From Stercorarius parasiticus (lineage: Eukaryota > Chordata > Aves > Charadriiformes > Stercorariidae), in the NCBI GenBank assembly GCA_013396915.1, contig VWZL01002213.1, positions 267,348 to 331,347 of the forward strand: a stretch of DNA of 64,000 nucleotides, in the 5' to 3' direction. The translations under genes and the position numbers were made by a program. This document shows, in pieces, positions 47,748-59,884 of this stretch. The notes below the pieces were generated by a model. The model did not search any database and was not told the origin of the DNA. It worked only from the letters and a program-made list of their open reading frames with translations. The first letter of the stretch is position 1; the number at the start of each line of letters is the position of its first letter.

Positions 47748-47935
47748 TGTCTTTTAATATGTTTTAAGTGATACTCAGTTTTTGAAGGTTTGGGGCTCCA
47801 TAAAACCAAAAGCCTTTTTGAAATAAAAAATTAGTTGTTGGAACAATATCCTAGGATTGCCGTCTCCATCCTATACCTGTTCTTCAACTCCATTGTTTTT
47901 TTGCGAAGCAAGTGATTCAAGAACATATCAAAATG
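47748..47935 (+). repeat. Diverged direct repeat, copy B
   Basis: Partner of 46337-46513, same orientation, with start-to-start distance of about 1.41 kb. It has several small indels relative to copy A, including a T run and an A-rich insertion. Conserved parts are spread evenly rather than in codon-like periodicity, which argues against two exons and for duplicated non-coding DNA or an old repeat family. Confidence 0.75.
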
Positions 47936-48872
47936 CGGAGGATACTGAATAGCATGTAAGTGGCAGTGGGCAGGGCAGGAGAAGGATGACCATTGCCCAT
48001 TGCTGTTGCTGCCGAGAGAACTGGCCATTTCCCTTCAGCCAGGGTACAGTTTCAGGGGGAGAACAGTTTTCAGAGGTCCTGCAAATATTTTCTCTTCTTT
48101 GCAGACATGTCCATTTGCTCAGAACAGGTCTGCAGGCCTATTTATCAATTCGCTCATTAATCCCATCTTTAACTAAATGATGACTTAGCTGTCAGAATTC
48201 GTGTGACTTAGTTTTATTATGGAGCTCTGCCGCGAAAAGGCCTCTCATCTCCTGGTAGCTGGCTGGCTGGAAGATGGACCGTTTCTCATCCTGGTGATAA
48301 ACTGCAGTGTTCCACCATTTCACGAGTGGCCTTGTTTTAGAGTCTCTCCTAAGGAGACGTGCCCTGGTTTTTACCTCTGGCCACCCCACATATCACTTCC
48401 TATAGGCATGTAAAACTAAAGCAGGGACATTGTCCTGTGGGCAGCATCTTCAGTCAGTTTGCAGAGCTGGGGAGGTCCCCTCCTGCAAGGCGGCATCTCT
48501 GGTACCTGAGCTGAGCCCAGGACTTGGGCTGCTGGTGCCCCAGGCTGTCCGACTCACGCTCTCTCATGGGGCCGTTCCCTTTGCCTCTTCTCGAGAGAAT
48601 CAGGATGCTGAAGATTTTCTCATCCCTTCCCATTGCCAGCTCAGAGCAGAGAGTAACCAAAATGAACAGCTATGCTGCAGATGTCTCTCTCACTGCTTAA
48701 CAGCTCTTTTCTCTCTCTCTGTCTTTTCTACAGAAGTGTATTTCCCAACCCTTTTTCCCTTGAGACACCCAGCTGAGCTCCCCCTATAAGTGTTTAAATC
48801 CCCTGCTGTCAGCTTGAGCCCTGCTGATTATGTGGGTCGGAGAGAGCCTGCAAAAACTCAGTGCTCTGAGAG

Positions 48873-48940
48873 TCTCTTTCCCTTTGCACCTTCCCTCTCC
48901 TCCTTCCCGTTTCCCTTTGCCTCTTGCCCCTTTTGTCTCC
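48873..48940 (+). repeat. Polypyrimidine tract
   Basis: About 70 bp strongly enriched in C and T with few purines; the first of two such tracts within 270 bp. Confidence 0.65.
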
Positions 48941-49066
48941 ATTTAAACCAAATCTAGCTGGTGAAGTGTAGCGCCGGTGCACTCCACCCTGCAAGGGAGG
49001 ATGCGTTGCATTGGCTTGCTGTGGTCCATAGCCAGAAAAATTCATCAAGTCTTGCCTCGCCTCGCT

Positions 49067-49135
49067 TTCCTCCTGTCTCCCATCCCCTTCTCCCTCTTCC
49101 TTTTCTCTCTTTTTTTCTCTTCCTCCCTTCACCCC
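49067..49135 (+). repeat. Long polypyrimidine tract
   Basis: About 70 bp almost free of purines. Long homopyrimidine runs can form triplex (H-DNA) structure under some conditions; no mirror symmetry strong enough to claim that was seen. Confidence 0.7.
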
Positions 49136-49140
49136 GAGGT

Positions 49141-49160
49141 GGCTCCTGCCCGCAGGAGCC
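49141..49160. other. Perfect 9-bp GC-rich inverted repeat
   Basis: GGCTCCTGC at 49141-49149 is followed after CC by its exact complement GCAGGAGCC at 49152-49160. The two-base centre means it is better read as a near-palindrome than as a hairpin RNA. Confidence 0.8.
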
Positions 49161-50146
49161 GTGTGTGCGTGTGAAGCCCTGCGCACAGCTGCGCCCCTGA
49201 CATACTTCCGCACAGCATCCGACAGCGCGCGAGAGGTTAACTTACAGTGGCATGTACAGTATGTGGCCCAGATGTTCCTGCCATCCCCTGAACTCTCTCA
49301 TGCAATTCGTTCCGTTGCCAATAAAGGTTACGGACTCGGGATATGGGGGAAGTGAAGTAATGGATGGGAGGTGAAATAAAGGCTAGCCCTGACCCTCGTG
49401 AGCTCATCTTACACTCCTGCGTGTTCCTGTTTGGGAACTGGCGGCGGGCGAGGTGGAGACGTTTGAGGGGGTTGGCTAAACCCCCCTCTTCCAGAGGTGG
49501 ATGTCCTCCATCTCAGAGAGGCAGCAGAGGAGGATTTCTCTGAGTGAAAGCCGCGGTTTCTTCCCAAACCACCTCTCCAGCTCTCCTTTGGGCACCATCC
49601 TTGCCTGGGCAGCAGAAAGGGGAACTTTGTGCTTCCTGGCTCTCTGCTTCCGTGTGTAGGAACATCTCAGCTGCTATATTTATAGGGAAAATCCTGTCCA
49701 ACCTCTGCAACATCCTTTGCTGAACTCTAGCATGTCTGAAGAGATTGCTCTTTTTTAATAAGCTCGCAATTTGGCCCAAGCGTAAGGGGGAGGAAGAGAG
49801 GGTTAACAACAATATTGAAAAAGGCGTATCTCTAGAACAGAAACCTTCCCTACAAATACCAAAGCAATGAGGTAAAAAAGAAGAGTTTTCCATAAAATCC
49901 TTGTAAGATTTAACAGGGGCAAAAATAATGTATTTTCCTGTAAACTCACTCTAAAAAAAGGACCAGTCTGTCTTGGCAGAAATTTCCAATATATATTCTT
50001 CCTGAAGCAACTATTCTGCATGGAAAAAAAATCAGCCCAAACCGTTAAAGTCTGATCAAATAGGTCATAAGCAGCTGAACCAGGTCGTGCATGGGAAAGT
50101 ATCATGCAAGCTTAGCAATAGGTGTTGTTAACAGTGCCAGCTATAA

Positions 50147-50159
50147 TACACACACACAG
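50147..50159 (+). repeat. Short (CA)n run
   Basis: Six AC/CA units in simple sequence. Confidence 0.8.
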
Positions 50160-51394
50160 AGTTCAGCGTGTATCTCCAGGAAGGTTTTTATGACTGATCA
50201 AATATACTTTCCTCCAGAAGTTCCCTTCCAAGTCATGTGCTATTGCTGTGCAGGGCATAGAAATCTCATCTGGCCTCGCTGCATTCAGCAACTCAGGGCT
50301 AACAATGGGAACCGTGTTCGTCCCGAGGAGGCCGCGGCGTTCGCAGGGAAGCTGGGCTCGCTGTACAATGTCAGACACATTTTATGGGCTACATTTTTCA
50401 AAACACCGCAGGCGGAAAGAGGGAGCATTATCTGCTAAATACTCCAGGGAGGGCCTTTATGGATTTCTCATGGGGGCTCAGAACCGCTGATCTGAAAAGA
50501 TGCTAACGTTTCATTGTGCGCTTTGCCTTGCCTGATTTGCATGGCTGAAAGAGGGGGTAAGAAAATGGACTCTGTGTCAGAACCTGAGACAATAGACAAC
50601 GGTAGGAAACAGCCTGAAGTTTGTCGGAAAAAAATTCTTTCCTCTGTTTTATCTTTGTCAGACTTTGGCCTGGGGACTGTAGGATTATGTCTGAGGGTCA
50701 AGCCAAAGGTTTCCATCTCTGTTCTTCTGGGTGACACCAGCGCTTTGAGGGAGGAGGAAAACATATCAAACTCACTGGATTTAAGGAATGTGTAGCAGTC
50801 TTGAAAAACCTTTTTAGTAGGTTATTCTCCAAATTCTCCCACAAATGACATATTAGTAACTTCATTTGGACTTGGACTACCTAAAGCTAAGCAAAGCCAG
50901 TATTTTTTAGCTTGCGTGTTGGATGTTACTGTGTGCTGGTTCAGGGAAGCAAACACAAACTACCGGAAACATAGAGTACCAAGTAGCCAGTGTAAAGAAG
51001 GATGTTCCGTATCCAACTCAGCATCCTGATTTAGAGGGATCGCTGGAGGATAAGCATACCTCTTCTCCAGGCCTGTTTCACCTGTGGCTTGCAGAGTGCG
51101 TGACTAGTTGGGAAGGCTTTTTAGGAAGATTTCTACTAGTGTGCACGACTGTTTGGTAGCCAGCATTGGATCCTTTCAACATCACATGGACTTCCTCCTC
51201 CCAACAGCCTCCTCCCCCTGTTTCATTGATTGTAAAGCTCTGCCTGTTTCTGTCTAACCCAACCCTGAGCAAACAGGTACAGAAGGCATTCCCTGGTGAA
51301 AAATTAGGGAAGACTGTCTACAGTTGACAAGCCTCCTTGATAAGCAAATAGCAAAAGAGTTACTGGTGGTAGGAAATCTGTGGGCAGAAGTGCT

Positions 51395-51575
51395 GAGCAG
51401 AAGTCAGGACTGGGGTTCAGGAAAGGTGGATCTCTTCTTCTCAAGTCTTTCCTCTGTTCTGTTTCCTTGCATGAAAAACAGAAAAAAAAAAAAGTTATAA
51501 CCTTATTTAGCAGAGTGCTTTGAGACCATGAAGAAAATACAGTGATGGGTGCCAGTACAGAGAGGTTATAAACAT
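51395..51575 (+). mobile_element. MIR-like SINE relic
   Basis: Landmarks in order are 'gtcaggactggggttcagg' (B-box-like GGTTCAGG), 'cctctgttctgtttccttgc' ('cctcagtttcc' region), an A-rich segment with 'aaccttatttagc', then 'agtgctttgagaccatgaag' and 'gggtgccag'. These parallel the MIR end 'gtaaagcgctttgagatcc' and the following 'aaaggcgctatag'. Five landmarks in the right order support a forward MIR-type SINE, strongly decayed. Confidence 0.58.
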
Positions 51576-54500
51576 TAACAGTAAGCTTTGCAAAGGAATC
51601 TGAGGATAATTAGGCAGACAGACTTCAATGGGATTTGGGAACCTGTCATGTTTTCCATACTCAAGGGAATACTTTTTTTTTCTTAGAAGAGGGAAAAAAT
51701 GAAACAGCCCTGAATTTGTACCAAAAAAAAATATAATCGTTCCAGGGACAATAATAAACTACCCATTATAAAGGTAGAAACAATAAGATTCTGCAAAATC
51801 CAAGATGGGCTATAACATATTAAAAAGATATATAAGTGACTGCATTACTTCATTGATCCTAATATTTAAGAGTATTTTTAGTCATTATTAATTGTTTAAT
51901 TGGAAATCAGACTTAAAGCGAATCTCAGGGGGAAGACCCCTGAGCAGGGGAAGAACATGGTTTTAGTGACTAACTTTGATGGCACTGTTGGTGCCCTAAG
52001 CGTGGTGAGCATTCCATGAGGTCTTACCATGAACTTGGGTGCAATTGATTAGACTCCAGGACACACACACACACAGAGCTTTACTCACTCTTTGATGAGC
52101 CTGAATAATCTTTTTCCCCAAATGCTTTTGGAGGTTTACCAAACCAAAACATTTAGTTCTCTGGAAACTTCAAGTAGGGAGGAAATGGTTCAGGTGCCAC
52201 TCCACAGTCTGGATCTGGCCTGAATGTTGATCCCCTGGAGCCCACCAACTTTTCTCCAGCAGAGATGGGGATCAGTGAGGTGTTTGGTACCGGAGGGGCT
52301 GCTGCTGGCTTCAGAGCTTCCCCATGCTGCTGGAGTGATGCATACAACCCCACGCCTGGGGTTAGAGCTGTAGATTGACTTCACCAAGTCAACAAAACCC
52401 GGTGGAGTCCCCAGACTGGAGTCTAGTCCCTGGGAATGTGGAGGTTGGGCAAGCCTGTAAGACACGTCCTTGCTTCGTGATAGGGAGTTCGGAGCTTTCT
52501 GAGAGCATCCAAACTTCATGTGGCTTCCCTGTACTGAGCTTAGGCACCAGTCTTTGTGAGGTTTGCACTTTGCTGATTTAAACCTGCCCACCTGCTGATG
52601 CTCTGAACCTCCTTCTGTAAAGAGGAATGAAAGGTACCATTTCACTTAAGTCTGCTTCCGTGAAGGCAAAATAGGAATTGTTTCATCTTCAGCATTTCAT
52701 TAAGTCTCATAAGAATTACATAAAACTCCCTCTCGCTGACTTTCCAAGGAGAAATCCTTTGCCTTTGTGTATTTATACTTGCATTGGATGCAGCCCTAAA
52801 AATGAGCTTGGATTTATTATTCATTATGTTTATAATGGCACAGATGTGTGCAGAACTGAGCAATGGGGAGCAGCAAATCAGCCAAAACTCTTCTCATTCC
52901 TGCTCTTTCTATAACATTTTCTACCTCATTGGGGAATTTAAGCTGTTACAGAGTCTCTGCCCAAGAACTGGCAGACCAGAGAAACAAGAAGCAAACTTAG
53001 GTTGTGAGATGTCTACGTAGGTCATTATCTTCTTTGGGAAAAATGCTGGAATAAGAGATTTCAGAATTTAATTTACATTTGACTATTACATGATCTGTAG
53101 ATTGTACCAGAGCCTTAACCTTAGTTTGGCCTCTGGACTTCTTCTGTAGCCAAAATATTTAAGTAAACAACTTCTCAGTTTCCTCCAGAACAAAAAGACA
53201 TGAAATACAACTTAAATTAGGGGTTTTTTTTGGTTTTCTAGTACAATATTCAGTGTTGCCACCATGCTTATCAATAATTTGCTTAAAATCTTCACTATCC
53301 CCATGAATCCTGAATAGTGAAAGAGCACTACATTGAGACCAACGCTTCATTTTTAAATACAAAACCCAGATATGTTTAAACCTTTCCTCCTCCCTGGGAG
53401 CCAAGAACATGCCTTGACTGTGGAGCAGGAGATATTTTATTTCAGCAATTCTTAAATGGAGAAACACCCAATTGATTCAGTAGCAGAAGTGTGAAATCAT
53501 TTACACAGAGAAAAGCCAACTGAGGCCATAATGCCGCTGCTCCTGGAGTGTCCATGCTTGAAAACAAGCCCAGCTTGTCATTTATAATCATTTTCTACCC
53601 TCTCAATAGGCAAACAACGCATTTGTCAAAATCTTATGCTGATGCTTTCAGATTTAGTTCATTAGCTCTCATTGTGTCGGTGGGGATGGATCACTTCGAA
53701 CCAACACCAAACAGCCTCCTTATTTTATATTAATTGTGTGTCAGCAGTAACAGGGAAAATGCGTCTTTTCCTCTTATTTCCTTATATAGTTTCAGGGCAT
53801 ATTGTCAATTCCAGGGACCAGAAGTAAATCCTCTCTCCCAACCCTGCTTATGTGTTTGGACTGGAATCCAGTGGCTTTGTTTGGTTTAAAGACAGTTCCT
53901 GCTTCCGCTTCTAAACTCTTTGCTTTGGTTTATTGCTCAAAAAGCTGGAGATCCTATACTTCATGAGCTAATTTACCCTAGACACAACCAATCCAGTCAC
54001 CCCTGGAGGAGAAATGTCCTGAATTTCTTGGCTACTCAGAACTTGTCCACACTGGGAATTCAACTCTGAGTTTAGCTGCAAAACACTAGTGTAGATACAA
54101 TTTCACTCATCCCACCATGTTTTCAATAACAAACTATCAGCTTTGGAAGGGGGGAGGATGGATCCGTTCCTAGTTTGTGCTGTGCTGGTACAAACAGGGG
54201 TGTGCTTCAGCCTCGGTAGAGGTGATGTGCTATTAACAGACCCTAAAGAAGGAGTCTTTAAATCACAACATGAGTGGGGAAGGAGGTGGTGGCATTTATC
54301 CACAAGAGGGAAAGCAGACAGTATTTTCCTCTGTCTTTCAATTTTTCCAGATGCTGCCAAGCTCCTAACTCTCTGAATTGTGCTCATCCTTTCCCTGGTT
54401 TCGTTTCCCTAATTAAGCTGGCACATTGCATCCTTCCCCCACCTCCCATCATGTCTGGGGTTACAATTGCAGGTGATACGCTTGTGAGTTCCCACTGTCT

Positions 54501-57500
54501 TGCAGAGGAGGGCCTGGTATTACTGAAAATAAATTTGTAGGGTGAGTCTACAGGCAAAAAACTAGTTCATTTTGCTAAGCCTTAAAAAAGAGGAAAAAAA
54601 AGGCTCACTCTAGTGATAGATAGCTTGAGGTCTCTGAAGCTAACATGTTTAACAAGGTCTATTAAAAAGTCACTTAGCATAACAACTATCATATTTCTAA
54701 TGCATGCACCGCTAAAGGCAATATTAGCTTTTGTGACATGTTGTTGTAAAAAAGTGCTGTTTGAGGATGTATCATCTCTTCTGCACACTCGGTAGGGAGG
54801 ATGCATTATTTGTTAGGCAAAGATCTACCTGGAGGTCTTAGGTGTGACTGAGAGAACCCTCCAGTCAGCATGTGCAGCAATCTTCCCTCTCCATACACAA
54901 ATAATCTTCCAGGGAAAGGCTTACAAATGTGTTGGAATCAAGGCATTTAACAAAAGCAAGATTGTGACTTTTTAGGACAGATGAGACTATCTATCTTGGC
55001 TACTTACCAAAGAGATGATTGGTGCTACTTTATCCGCCACGATGTTCAATCCACACTCTACTCTTTTGGGAGAAGGACGTTTCATAGTTTAGAAGAAATA
55101 TATGAAAGTTTAGAGGGGTATTCTGTGTCTTAAAAAAACATATGGTTGCCAATCCATCAGCCTGGAACACCTGAATTGTCCTGTTGAAGGCACTTTGTCA
55201 TGTGTTTACATATTAAGGATTCATGGCTTGTATTTATAAGCGCATTTTCTCCTCTCTGCTGCATAGGGAGCACAAGTTTCCACTTAACTTTGAGCAGTGA
55301 TGCCCTGGGCATCTTCCAAAGTGGGAAAAGTTAATTTAAAAACCAGCAATGTACAAGAGGAGCTGGAGGGATGCCTTCCACCATGTCTGGCCCTGCATTC
55401 GTCAGTGGTGAAACTCTAGATGACTGCTGTGTCCAAACTTTGTCATGCCCTTGGAGTAATGGAACCTATAAGTAGATGAGGAAACAATTTATATTATCAT
55501 TAGATGGGTCACATCTCCTTGTAGCTGCAGAGTGTAACTGCCACTGCTCCTGTCAGATAGCTGAAAGAAGTCATTTGTGGACCATTTGTGGAAACAACAA
55601 GGATTCAGCGAAAACACAGGCTTTTCGCGCAGGTATTTGAATCAGGGGATGAAAACATCACTGCCAGCTGTTTAGTGGAGGGGAGTGTGTCTGTATGGGA
55701 GAACAAGAGAGACAGAAAGAAACCCAGCAGTGCTGATAGCTTCGCCTACTAACGACACAATTAGTGAGAGCTTTCAGGCCAGATGCTGGTGGAAAGGACT
55801 TGTGTTTGAGCTCATGAGCTACACACTGTTCTTTTAATATGCCTTCTGTTTAGAGGACTGGGATTATTGAACTTTGTCGGTCCTTCCTCCTCTGAAAGCA
55901 AACATCACAGGGAATTTTGCCTGGCCATTCCAATCAGAAGCAACGGGAAGGACACGCTGATGGTGAGAACTGTACAGGTTTCTACAGATCACATCTTTAC
56001 CCAGGGTGGTCATTCCTGTGTCTGATGTTGCAGTTCCCACATAAGTCACGACGCCACTGGTTTTCATTGGTCTTCTTGCTAAAATTTTTTGCTTCAGCGG
56101 GAATTTTGCTTGGGGAAAGACATCACTGCCAGTCCTTGAAAGTAAGAGGAAATCCCATGGATCCTGTTTTATAGTTTGTGTTTAATGTTGTCACATTAAA
56201 TGTGAGAAAAATCGCTCCTGTAGTCTATCTGTGTATGCATAGGATCCTCATGCTGCAGTCCTGGAAGATTTATGATTAGACAAAAGATACATTTTCTTAG
56301 TGGAAATGAGCTAAGGCAATAAACAAATAAAAAAGCTTTTATTAGAGAAGGATACATCTAGCAGGAAATCTGGGAAATACTGATTTAATCTACTGTTCTG
56401 GAGGGATATTGCCAAATCTTGGATGGAGTGAAATTCATGCTGTTTTAATTCTCTGTTCAAAAATGCGCATGCAGTAGCAGGAGGAGAGCAATTATCCCAT
56501 CTAGCCAAGAGCCAGGTCTAGTCGAAAGAAATCTTCAGAGTTCTCAGTTTGCCCAGCAAACAGCCGAAAATATGATAAGCTTATCAGAAAATGTAACTGA
56601 GGGCACGCACACCTCTTAAAACTGCAGGTTTTGGCTTAAATCTCTCAAAAACAGGCTTTTCTTGTGAGATTTGATCTGTTTCCTGCTTCAGACTAAGTCA
56701 GCAAGTCATTTATCATAGATGGAAGAAGTCACTTCTTCTGACCTCGTTGATCAGAAATGACCACATTGCTAGAGATAGAGAGTTCAACTGTTGAGGGAAA
56801 GACTCATGACTGAAGAAAACTTCAGGCTTTCTCTGGCTGAAACTTCACATAAACCAGGAAACTAACCAGACCTATTAAGAGTTGGTGTCAAGTTGAATGA
56901 CAGCCATGCAGGCTCTTCAGAGCATGGACTGCTTTTTTGTAATGCATAGTCCTAGCAAAATGCCGTTCTGTTGCAGGACTGAAGCTCCTAGGTGCCATTA
57001 CTGTGCATGTACCAGTAAGAATTTCAATGCCAAAGCAAACAAATTAATCAGAAGACAGAAAAGATTGATTCTACATGCACTTCTTTTGTACTTGTCCCAA
57101 ACTAATCAACTGATATCAACTCTATCAATATCAGCCCCTTGTATTCACCTTGCGATATTAATCTTAGAAAGGGCTGGAATTGTTAAGTTTTGGTAATACT
57201 TGAGAATTTGAAATGCTGAAAAATGTGAATGAAATTTATTGCTCTTTTCCCTTAAGTTTTCAACCAGCTGAAGAATTGCTAGCCATTTCTGGACAGAGGA
57301 GGGAAACTATTTTAGTTTGCCTTCCTGCATGTCCTGCTAAACTGGTTTCAGAGGATCATGTTTGTTCAGAGAGGAACAGAAAACTGGTTGCCTTCTTACA
57401 TTGAAGTGATCATTTTTTACAAACTTCAGAAAGGAAGAAAGCATGCAGCAATAATCAGCCTAGAAGAGTTAATTGTGATCTTCTTTGTTCTTCACTGATC

Positions 57501-58274
57501 TAGTTCCCATTGCAAGTAGAACATATATATTAGAAAACCATCTGACTTATGTTTAGAAATTATTAGGGACAAAAATGAGGCAGAAACTTTGCTGAGTTTT
57601 CCCAATACTGACTCTTTAAAATTTATACCTGGCTTTAATCTGAAGTCATCTAACCGTGAGTGTCATCCTCTCTTGCAGCACATCCCCTTGGCCTAGCAGT
57701 CTCAAGCTCACCTGCAGGAGCAGCAAGGAAGGGGAGTTCTTAAAAATTTAGTTGCAGGTCTTAGGACCTTAAAATAAGCTCAGATCAGCCTGGACATAAG
57801 GTGATTTTTTTTTCCTTTTTAAAATCGATCACCACATTCCTACAGTTATCCAAACAACAGCCCATTATATAGTGAGCACTCAATGGTCCTTAAGAGAGCT
57901 ACACAAAAGGCTGATCTTTTCTAAGGCTTGTAAGAATTTATCATCACTGTCATCCCTAAATTTACTCTTCTATTGGAATTTCCTCCTTGTTTGACAACTG
58001 CTTTTTCCTTCCATCTATCACAATTTAGGGTGACTAATCAGGTTAGTCACAAACCCTTCAGAAATATACCCTCCAGGGCACTTTTTATTTTAGCTTGGGG
58101 AGGAAAGCATTTCAATTTATAACATTTAACAGAAGCCTCTATGCAATAGCCATGAGGGTTTCTCTTTAGTTCAGATTTGCATATGCAAATTATCTAAACA
58201 TCAGTTCAGTTCTCCCTTTATACAGATGGATGAGATTTAAGGAAAGGAGAAAGATCTGGAGATTGGAGAAGGAG
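51576..58274. other. Gene-free, mostly AT-rich unique sequence
   Basis: No exon or RNA gene was recognised over 6.7 kb. A short stretch at 51612-51640 (gacttcaatggga) resembles a recurrent old repeat, and a (CA)n lies at 52061-52075. A 151-codon minus-strand frame at 52190-52645 has no recognisable domain. The part at 53.56-53.77 kb has enhancer-like texture. Confidence 0.55.
52061..52075 (+). repeat. (AC)n microsatellite
   Basis: Seven AC units, followed by AGAGCT. Confidence 0.9.
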
Positions 58275-58400
58275 AAGGCAGTACAGATCTGTCTCGGCTC
58301 TGCCGCAGCATCATTGTATGACCTGCAGCACTATAAAGGGGATGTAATAGGCTAGACATTAATAGTCACTAATTAATTGGTCTGTAGGGCAGATGAAAGA
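58275..58400 (+). mobile_element. Possible MIR-like SINE relic (weak)
   Basis: 'tctcggctctgccgcagcatc' followed by 'attgtatgacctgcagcac' and 'ataaaggggatgtaata' parallels the MIR order 'ggctctgcca', 'tgtgaccttgggcaag' and 'aaaatggggataata', but with a gap where the 'cctcagtttcc' segment should be. This is weaker than the other MIR-like calls. Confidence 0.35.
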
Positions 58401-58534
58401 ATTATTATAAAGTTTGTTAAAAGGTGCAGACAATTTCAGGGCTACTGTTCAGTGAAGGGAAGCAAAGAACAACATTCATTTCACTTCTGAGACATCACAA
58501 ACATAGAGGATGCAGCGATAGTACCTGGGAATTT

Positions 58535-59045
58535 GGGGATCACCGAACTGTAGAAAGGCAGATGGGCATGAACCCCTGACCTAGTTCCTGACAAATGTTC
58601 GTGTAATCCATGGATTTTTAAAGTGCAGCCCATGGACTTTTGCGTTTTTGTGGAGCACATTGCGGGGGGAGCAGATGTGTGTCAGGCAGATCTCCACAGC
58701 AGAAATCCCGTTAGCACTGGGCTAAACCAGCTGTATATGAAGCCCCGTGAGGAGCGATGCTAGGAGTTATCAAACTTAAAACAGCAAAAAATTAGTTGTG
58801 TATCCTGTGCTTAAAGACTGCCAATGATAGAAAATTTTGCAAACTCCCAGGAAAATGCATTCCTCGTCTTTCCTGTTCTAACAGGTAAAATACTTTTCCT
58901 AATGTGTAACTTTCACTTGAAGCTCATTATTTCCTGTCCTGCCCTTGGTGGCTGTGAGGAATAGCATGTTCCTTTTCTCTTTGCGGATCTCTTTTACATA
59001 TACGAAGAGTGAGTACCAAGAAATTGTTCTACAAATACATTTATC
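58535..59045 (-). mobile_element. Old CR1/L3-like LINE relic, interrupted
   Basis: On the plus strand the landmarks of an inverted old CR1/L3 element appear in order. They are 'cctgacaaatgttcgtg', then after a break of about 175 bp 'cttaaagactgccaatg', 'aatgcattcctcg', 'acttttcctaatgtg', 'gctcattatttcctgtcc', 'cttggtggctg' and 'cttttacatatacgaag'. The segment at about 58626-58800 has no counterpart and looks like an insertion, or a rearranged part. No frame survives. Confidence 0.72.
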
Positions 59046-59051
59046 ATAAGA

Positions 59052-59850
59052 TGAAAAGAGAAAGGTGGCACCGGATGATACCAAGGGGGTGAAGTGTTTA
59101 AAGCCTTTTTTTTGTATCAGTGTTCATTTAAAAGATCAGTTGAGAGCAGGAGGCTAACAGGATTGGAAATTGAATTGAAAAAGGATAGGAGTTCAGCACA
59201 GAATAAGGAAAGAAGTAAGAAAATTAGATAAGCTTCGTGTTTTATAATTGGCTGAACCTGATGAACTTCATCCTAGAATATTTTGAAAGTGGACTGAAGT
59301 GATCTTAGAAACCTGTGGTTATCTTTGAGAAGCCAGGAAAAGCTAAGCAAGATACCAGAAAACTGGAAAAGGGCAAATGTAGAACCTATCTTCATACAGA
59401 GGAAGGGAAAACAGAGAAGTATGGGAACTACAGACCAGCCCATCTATATTTTCAGCTCCAGGAAATATCAAGCAATTTAGTTGTTTGGAAGCACCTGGGA
59501 AAAGAGAAAGAAGAACAGACAGTGTGGGTTAGTCAAGAAAAAGTCATGTCATCTTACTTCCTTTAACACAGGAGTGGTGAACAGAAAAGGAAGTTTGATT
59601 TTCTTTAGGAATTGACCATGGCTGATAACATGAGAGGCCTTAAATTGAAGTAAGAATGATTCAGAATAAGCTGATAAGAAAATATTTTAGTAGTGAGACT
59701 CATGAAGCACTAAGACAGGTTGCCTTGGGAGCTTGTAGGCTGTGTCCCGGTGGAGATCTCTATGAACAGGTCAAAGAAATATCTATCAGGAGTGATTTAG
59801 ATTTTGCTGAGATTGTTTCAGGGGAGAGGAATGGATTGGACGACCTCCAA
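59052..59850 (+). mobile_element. Old L3/CR1-like LINE relic with reverse-transcriptase remnant
   Basis: In sense orientation the segment carries 'agataagcttcgtg', 'cctgatgaacttcatcctag', 'ggcaaatgtagaacc' and a frame at 59315-59566 with GNYRPAHLY. GNYRP, encoded at 59423-59437, matches the NYRP-S motif near the reverse-transcriptase fingers/palm of CR1-clade ORF2, followed by a K.L..E and QTVWVSQEK pattern at the expected spacing. The 3' part (59690-59850) ends with 'ggattggacgacctccaaag', the counterpart of the CR1/L3 3' UTR start. Stops and shifts abound. The true 5' limit is uncertain: similarity is firm only from about 59222, and 59580-59690 is weak. Confidence 0.7.
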
Positions 59851-59884
59851 AGATCCCCCTTGGCATTATTTTTCTGTGTCCCTT

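Larger units (their letters stand above)
47936..51394. other. Gene-free sequence with pyrimidine-rich clusters
   Basis: No gene was supported. Pyrimidine-rich tracts cover much of 48.87-49.14 kb, next to a perfect 9-bp hairpin at 49141-49160. A short (CA)n lies at 50147-50159. Open frames of up to 134 codons in the pyrimidine-rich part translate to Lys/Arg/Glu-rich or Leu/Ser/Pro-rich low-complexity sequence and are not believed. Confidence 0.55.

Noticed and set aside
48809..49213. 134-codon minus-strand frame rich in Arg/Lys/Glu
   Set aside because: It is the translation of polypyrimidine tracts on the opposite strand; low complexity.
52190..52645. 151-codon minus-strand frame
   Set aside because: No recognisable domain or composition bias suggesting protein, and no supporting neighbour or splice sites.
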